A DNA stretch of 64,000 nucleotides from JALZKA01 sp963721645 (GTDB taxonomy: Bacteria > Actinomycetota > Thermoleophilia > Solirubrobacterales > 70-9), in NCBI GenBank assembly GCA_963721645.1, contig CAVRJK010000002.1, positions 1,798,001 through 1,862,000 on the forward strand, read 5' to 3'. Position numbers and translations under genes: made by a program. Of this stretch, positions 58,117 to 64,000 are shown one piece after another. A model generated the notes under the pieces. The model was not told where the DNA came from. It did no database searches and worked only from the letters and a program-made list of their open reading frames with translations. Numbering within the stretch: the stretch's first letter is position 1; each line of letters starts with the position of its first letter.

Positions 58117-61100
58117 TTAGCGGCGCAGGACGGTTTCGCAGCCCTTCACGCGGTCCCTGCGATCGACCTTGGCTTCGTCGTTTCCGGGGCCGCAGCGCAC
58201 TAGATCCCTGCCTTGGCCGCGCGAACGGAGCTTGTCGTCGCCAGAGCCGCCCGTCAGGCGGTCATCGTCGGGGCCGCCACGGAGCTTGTCGGCGCCGGGA
58301 CCGCCACCAAGACGGTCGGAGCCCGCGCCGCCGATCACACAGTCGTCGCCCCCGCCCGCCTTGACCTGATCGTCCCCGGCCTTCGCCTTGATGCGGTCGC
58401 CGATTGCGGTGCCCTGGAGGTTGTCCGGGCCGTCGGTGCCGGAGATCGGATTGGAGCAGGGTCCGGGAGGCGTCACGGGGCAGCCGTTGTTTGAAGCCGG
58501 ACCTGCCTCAGATGGACAGTCGTCCTCCGTGTCAGGCACGCCGTCGCCGTCGGTGTCCACCGGCGTCACGACCGGACAACCGTTGTTGGCGGCCGGACCC
58601 GCCTCGTTTGGGCACTCGTCATCGGCGTCGGGAACTCCGTCTCCATCCGTGTCGGGGGGTGGCGGATCCTCGCCACGATCCACCACCGCAACGCGCCCGA
58701 CATTCCCCTGCTCGTCCATCGCCCGGATAGCCACGTAGCGGAGCGCATCCACGGGGAAGGTGTAGGACTGCGCCGAACCGGGCGCAGCAGGTTCTGGAGC
58801 GCCCGACAACTGAGTCGCCGAGTCGAAGTTCCCCTCATCGATCGGTGAGCCTGAGGTGCGGACCTCGTACGAATCAGCGGTGCCGCACATGAGGTCGTCG
58901 CCGGGGGCGTCGAAGTCAAAGCCTGCCTCGTCGTCGGCCAGGACTGCGCCGGCCGGCCGGCCTGGCAGGACGGCATCGCGGCGCGAATCGCCCGAGTTCG
59001 CGTTGTCGTGGTGGAACCGCGGCGAGGAAGCCGCAGAGCACGGCGTTGCCGTTGTCTCGTAGGCGTTGATGTAACCCGATCGGGTCAGGTTGAAGACGAA
59101 GCGACGCGCGGTGTCATCCGTGTCGAGCGTTCCGAACGAGCCGAGGAGGGGCGTTGCGATTGTCCAGTCGCTCGAAAGCTTTGGCCACGCATCCGAGGTC
59201 GGCTGGCCCGAGCCGGTCAGAGCGACAACGTCCATCGAGGCGGTGCCCGCGATGATCTCCTCGCCCGCCGATCCCCCGACGTCGCCAATGGCGGGGCCGG
59301 TCAAAAACGAAAGGTCATTGACGGGCGAGGGGAAGCCGGCTTGCATCTGACCGGTCGCCGGATCCCAGGCGGCGTAGAAGTCCTGGCCACCCGTCTGGTA
59401 GTCGTTTAGCGCGAGATCGAGCGCCCGGATTATCCCCGCCGCGGGGGCGACGAAGGTCGGCTGGGACCCACCGAGATCGCCGAAGGCCGGTAGCCCGACC
59501 GCGGGCAAGACCGGACGATCGATTTGGCCCGAGCCTTGGGACACCTCGGACGAAAGAACCCTCGGCCGGCCGTCCTCCTCACCCAGGCAAGAGGTGCCGT
59601 CCGGGTTCAAGAGGTAGGCGGGCCCTGCCGCCGGGATCGTTCCGATCTTCGGCCCCGAGCCGCCGGACGAGCAGTCGAGCTCGGCGATCACGGGCGAGCC
59701 GTTGATCCCCTCGCCAACGAGCGGCAGGAGCTCGGCCAGGGCGATGCCGATCGGTCGAGGCCAGCCCGCGGCGAAGGCCGACGCGCCTGACGCCGGCGCA
59801 TCCGGGTCGCCGTCCGGCTTGATCGCGTAGAGGCGGCCGTTGGCGAAGGTGAGAAGTCCGGCAGGAGCTAGGGCGTTCAAAACTGGTGAAGTGGACGGGG
59901 CGACCGCCCATGGGCCCTCGTTCCCCTCGTCGACCGCGTACTCCTCGTTCGTGCCAACGATGATCTCGGGTCGCGAGTCGCCGGAGATGTCGCCGACGCC
60001 GGGGGTGTCGACGATCGGGCCCTGTTGAAGCGACGGGCCCGCGGCGGCGTTGAACGTCACCCTGTGGGTCATGGCGTCGACTGACGCGACCTTCGTTTCG
60101 TCGACGGCCAGAACCGGGAACCCGTCGACAGCGCGTGCCGTCGTGGTTGAAGGCGTAGACATGGCGGTCGAGCCCGGCGGCGATCAGCTCGAGCTTGCCG
60201 TTGTCGTCCTGGTCGAGGTCGGCCAGGACGGGCGAGCCGAGGAAGCCGCGCTGGGTCCGGTTGCGGTTGCCCTGGCGAACGTTCTGGAACTGTGTCAGCG
60301 GGGCCCCGGAGAACTCCTCGGTGGACTCAGCCTCGAAGACGAGCGTCCCGTCCGGCTCCCAGCCATAGATCTGACCTTCGAAGTCGGCCGCATAGACCTC
60401 GGGAATGCCGTCGTGGTTTGCGTCACCCACAGCAACACCCGCGATGATCGAGCCGCCGATGTCGGTTCTCACCGAGCCGGTGTCGTAGGCCGGGGACGCC
60501 GCGTGAGACGAAACGAAGCCCGGCGTCTCGCCCGCTACGGGCCAGTCGTCCAGCTCTGAGATCTCACCCGTCTCGGGATCGCGGGTGTACGCGTGGACGA
60601 AGCCGTCAGCCGTCGCCGCGATCAGCTCATTGCGATTGTCGCCATCGAGGTCGGCGAGCGCGGGGGATGACTCGCCGTCCGACCCGAGCTTTCGCGGAAA
60701 GCCTTCGAGCATGTCCTGGTCGCGGTGCAGATAAAGAGCGCGCTGGTCCTCGCCTGTGAGCGCGGGCGGCCCGGCGACGCTTGCCACCACCTTGACGATG
60801 AACCCGTAGGGGGCGGTGTTCGGGCGGCCGGCCGACGTCTGGACGCCAGTGCCGGGCTCACGCCCGTCAAACGTTCCGGCGACCGCCGGGAACCGCGACT
60901 TCAGGTCGGCCAGATCGAGCTGCGCAAGAGTCCCCTCGAAGGAGGTCGTGCGGGGGGCACCGTTGCAATGGGTCGAGGTCACGGGCTTGAAGTCACCCGC
61001 GGGTACCTGAGTGGTCGCGCGATTGTTCGGGTAGTGACCAGGAGCGACGAGGACCTGGCACGTATACGGCCTGCCGCGCGCGTAAACCTCCCCTTCGATC

Positions 61101-62845
61101 GCGGCGGCGGCCTGCGTCGGGTCGATCTGGTCGAACCACTCGGGCGAGGTGATCTCCACCTCGGGTGGCACGTTCGACTTCGCGTTCGGATCACCGAAGG
61201 GGCGCGGGACCAGAGCGTTGACCCCACGTGAGACATTCACCCTGCCGTAGCCGTAGAACTGATCGTGTCCGCCGCGTGCTGGATAGCGCTTGGATGTCGG
61301 GATCAGGGTCACGAGCGGCTGGAGCGTGGGGATCTCGATGCCGCGCCCGAGGAACGGATCGGTGCAGGTGGGCACTGGCGCCGCGGTGCACGAGGGCTCG
61401 GGATCCTGGGAGAAGTCGACGTCGTCGGAAAGCGGGGTGCCCGAAAGGGTCCCGGACGCCATGAGTTGGCGGACCTCGTTAGGAGTGACGGCACACTCCT
61501 CGCCGTTTACCTGCTGGCAGTCGGGGTGGGCGTTCAGCTTGCCCCGGTCAACCGCGTTCAGGGCCGCCGAGTAGATGAGCCCCGCAATTCCGGCGGCACG
61601 CCCGGTGGCATCCGACGAGCAGCTCACCGACGGTATGGAAACCGTGACCTTGGCGTTGAAGTTTGTGCATCCCGTGAACTTGAGATAGCTCTTCGGCTGC
61701 TCGGTAAAGGGACTGGGGAGTGGGTCGGGCGCTTCGGCGAACTCGGAGTACTTGGTGACCGAGTTGACGAGGATCACGTGGGGCAGGCTCGACGGCCAGT
61801 TGTTGTGCTGCGCGGCTTCGTCAGCTGCGGAGGCGATGACGGTGACGCCGTGGCGGTACGCGTACTCGACGGCGTCACGGGCGAGCGAGGTGTTGTTGAC
61901 CGCCCCGAGTGCCTCTTGGACAACCAGGACGCCGTTGTCGGTTGCGTAGGTCACGGCGGCCGCGAAGCGGTTGGAGTCCGCGATGAACGAGTCCCCCACT
62001 CGCATGTGGTAGGCCATGCAATTGGGACAGGTTCCGGCGCCCCCCTGCTGGTTTTCGGCCTCCGCAACAGAGTCGTTCGCCTCGCCTGTCCCATGGCCAT
62101 ACTGAACGTCGTCGTACGGATCGTTGTCGTCGTCGAGGAAGTCCCAGCCGACGATGTCGTCCTTGTAGCCGTTCGAGTCGTCGTCGATCCCGTCGGTGAA
62201 GGCAATCAAAACGTCTTGAGGCTCGAGGAGATCCGCGGGGCCAACGCCGTCAGGGGTGTTGACCTGAACACGGTTGTCGCAGGCGTAGTCGAGGATGTTG
62301 AATGCCCCGTCACCATTCAGGTCGTGGCTGGGCCCACCCGGCTCGGGTCCGTCGTACGGACCCGCGGGTGTGCAGTCCTCCCCGGGCTCGTTCGGCGTCG
62401 TCAGACCGTCGTTTCGAGGCTCCTTGGCTTCGCCCGGGTTGAGGGCGGTGGTGAACCGAAGGTTGTTCATCGCGCCGCGGTCGTTCCACTTGATGCCCGA
62501 GTCGAGCACCGCGATCTTCACCTCCGGGCGGCCGGTCGTGACCTGCCATGCGGTATCGACGGCGGCGGAGTCGTCGGCGATGTGGCCGCCCCGCACGCCG
62601 AAGAGCTCCGCGGGGTTGGTGATCACCCCGAGGTTTGAGGGATCAGGAGGCTCGGCGGTCGCCGCGTACATCCAGATCTCCTTGCCGGACAGGTCCGACG
62701 GGACCTCGCCGGCGTTCAGATAGAGATCCTTGGGATCGTTTAGGTCGGCACCTCCGCGAGCAAACGGGAAGTCGGCAAAAGCGGGGGTAGCGACGCCAAG
62801 CGTCGCGGCAAGGGTTACCAAGGCGAGTCCAGCCCTGCGACTCAC
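58117..62845 (-). pseudogene. Giant secreted subtilase-like protein with RTX repeats, frameshifted
   Basis: About 1575 residues when the frames are joined. Signal peptide, then an S8-like domain: Asp115 in IAVLDSG, His251 in YGHGTG, but the oxyanion Asn is Asp in ASAADEA (340s) and the Ser motif reads DATGRAAGIAG (412-422), with Thr414 where GTSMA would have Ser, so proteolysis is unlikely. VCBS/FG-GAP-like repeats (ADLDGDNRNE, GDANHDGIPEV), two TSP3-like DTDGDGVPD units, and C-terminal RTX repeats (GGAGSDRLGG, GGPDDDRLTGG) follow. The frames join near 60124-60140: dropping one C gives HDGTAVDGFPVLAVDE. GTG start at 62845. Confidence 0.82.
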
Positions 62846-64000
62846 CTGCGCGTCACTTCCTCGCAGCCCTTCACCTTGTCCCGAGCATTCACGGTTGCCT
62901 TGTCGTTGCCGCTACCGCACCGAATCAGGTCGCGGGCCTTGTCGGACGAGCGAATCACGTCGTCGCCCGGTCCTCCGGTAAGCCGGTCCTTGCCGGGGCC
63001 GCCCCGGACCTTGTCGTTACCGGCGCCGCCTCCCGCTCGATCGGCACCGGGTCCGGCGTTGACGCAATCGTCGCCGCCGCCGCCCCGAAGTTCGTCGTCG
63101 CCGGCGCGCCCCCGGATCCGCTCAGAGGCGCCCGTGCCGTTGAGGATGTTGGGGCTTCCGTCGCCCAGGAGCGGGACGGAGCAGGGCTCGGGATCGGGGC
63201 CGCTGCGATCCGGCAGCTCGATATCGCGGACGAGACCCCAGTTGCCCGCGTCGTCGCGGTAGAAGACGGCGGCATGAGTCGCCGAGCCCAGCTCAGCATC
63301 CGTGAAGTCCTCGGTCTGGCCGGTGCCCTGGGCGGTCGCGTCGCCTTCGGCAGCGGTCGCGTTCGAATCGGATGGATCTTCGATCGGCCCGTCACCGATG
63401 ACCACGCGATAGCGGGAGGCGGTTCCGCACTCCCAATCGTCGCCGGGCGCGTTCCAGGTCAGCGTGGTGAGGCCGGCATCGGCATCACGCTCTGCGCCCA
63501 GCCCACCAACCGTGCCGGGCGGACGTGAGTCCGTGTCGTAATTGGCCGTGCCCCGTTCGTCGTGGTGGAACGTCCACCACTCCTCGTTGGTCGAGGCACC
63601 ATTCACGTCGCATGCGGGAGTGCCCGTCGACCACAGGAAAGACCAGCCCTCACGCGTCAGTGCCGAGACCTCGAGGTCGCCGTCGCCGTCGGCGTCCCCG
63701 ACTGCGGGCGTCGCCTGAGTCCAGCCGCCCGTGAACTTGGGCCAGCCTGCCGGCTCGGTGGCGTCGATGCCGTACGCGTGAAGCTGATACATCCCGGTGC
63801 CGTAAAGCGCGTGGCGCCCCTCGCCCGAGCCGCCCACGTTGGCAACAGCGGGCTGGCCGAGGAGCTGGAAGTCGTCGGTGGCGCGTGGGTAGCCGGCGAC
63901 GCCGGCGCCCGTCGTCGCGTCCCAAGCCTGGACCACGTGGGCGAACGGGAGGTTTTGGTTGACCGCGAGGAGGTTGGCCGCGCCGTTCACCGTCAGGCCA
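62842..64000 (-). CDS. Secreted RTX-repeat protein, 3' part (cut by window end)
   Basis: At least 385 residues are visible; the 5' end lies outside. FG-GAP-like units (AVGDADGDGDLEV), a segment like FTDAELGSATHAAVFYRDDAG that resembles the one in its neighbour, and C-terminal RTX repeats (RGRAGDDELRGGGGDD, GGGAGNDKVRGGPGKD) ending RDKVKGCEEVTRR, nearly the same tail as its neighbour's RDRVKGCETVLRR. So the two are tandem paralogues. RTX repeats bind calcium outside the cell. Its stop overlaps the GTG of the neighbour (GTGA at 62842-62845), so they are co-translated. Confidence 0.82.
   Translation of the reverse strand, partial: GLTVNGAANLLAVNQNLPFAHVVQAWDATTGAGVAGYPRATDDFQLLGQPAVANVGGSGEGRHALYGTGMYQLHAYGIDATEPAGWPKFTGGWTQATPAVGDADGDGDLEVSALTREGWSFLWSTGTPACDVNGASTNEEWWTFHHDERGTANYDTDSRPPGTVGGLGAERDADAGLTTLTWNAPGDDWECGTASRYRVVIGDGPIEDPSDSNATAAEGDATAQGTGQTEDFTDAELGSATHAAVFYRDDAGNWGLVRDIELPDRSGPDPEPCSVPLLGDGSPNILNGTGASERIRGRAGDDELRGGGGDDCVNAGPGADRAGGGAGNDKVRGGPGKDRLTGGPGDDVIRSSDKARDLIRCGSGNDKATVNARDKVKGCEEVTRR

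Noticed and set aside
61265..62638. A 457-residue plus-strand frame opposite the subtilase-like gene
   Set aside because: Antisense reading; the minus strand has a signal peptide and a subtilase-like fold.

Overview
The window is high-GC, densely coded bacterial DNA, most consistent with an actinobacterium of the class Thermoleophilia (Solirubrobacterales-like). The pointers are an F420-type luciferase-like oxidoreductase, an Rpf-like cell-wall hydrolase behind a c-di-AMP riboswitch, a split LigD-type polymerase and ligase, several CSLREA / choice-of-anchor-Q secreted proteins, a small exported protein with the LFIALGGTAYA-type leader that I associate with this class, a DUF6636 lipoprotein and many Asp/Ser/Thr-rich lipoproteins. 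The assignment is inference from gene content; there is no rRNA in the window. I see no tRNA, CRISPR array, insertion sequence or phage gene. No intergenic stretch exceeds about 300 bp; the longest (15856-16089) holds the c-di-AMP riboswitch.

Layout. 1-3021 (minus): 5' part of a transhydrogenase alpha subunit, a saccharopine-dehydrogenase-like reductase and an F420-type oxidoreductase. 3044-5880 and 9828-11286 (minus): three CSLREA beta-helix secreted proteins, the third frameshifted, around a four-gene osmoprotectant-type ABC importer (6063-9794). 11363-15285 (plus): CtpE-like P-type ATPase and pyruvate kinase. 15397-16470: Rpf-like protein with its c-di-AMP riboswitch, then VanZ. 16478-20543: crotonase, LigD-type polymerase, two tandem paralogous lipoproteins with a shared leader, and an ATP-dependent ligase. 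20581-25332: two S51 peptidases, an L-2-hydroxyglutarate oxidase and an acyl-CoA dehydrogenase. 25354-28213: DUF6636 lipoprotein, small protein, TetR regulator with two operator-like sites, and a divergent frameshifted hydrolase plus membrane protein. 28231-30650 (minus): a three-gene unit of surface protein, ExbB/MotA-like channel and DUF2149 protein. 30755-36500: thiolase, secreted proteins, rhodanese, coiled-coil membrane protein, Nav-like channel, DUF5679 protein and a GGDEF/HD-GYP protein. 36667-41204 (plus): PAS, MBL-fold, Amt, PII and PucR regulator. 41232-46605: coiled-coil protein, PPK2, small membrane protein, MoxR ATPase, antisense lipoprotein and a CoxE-like VWA protein. 46696-53573 (plus): large secreted hydrolase-like protein, TPP riboswitch with a ThiXYZ-type importer, and a SAM methyltransferase. 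53570-58071: hydrolase, peroxiredoxin, beta-propeller lipoprotein, TadA, universal stress protein and a phosphotriesterase-family protein. 58117-64000 (minus): two tandem giant secreted proteins with C-terminal RTX repeats, the first a frameshifted subtilase-like protein with degenerate catalytic residues, the second cut by the window end.

Recurring features are 4-nt ATGA/GTGA start-stop overlaps that couple genes in operons, GTG and TTG starts, and three apparent frameshifts, each repaired by removing a single base from a GC-rich run. That common pattern points to sequencing or assembly error at least as strongly as to real pseudogenes. The strongest leads are the ExbB-DUF2149-surface protein unit, the two riboswitches, the PII protein lacking Tyr51, and the catalytically degenerate subtilase with RTX repeats.
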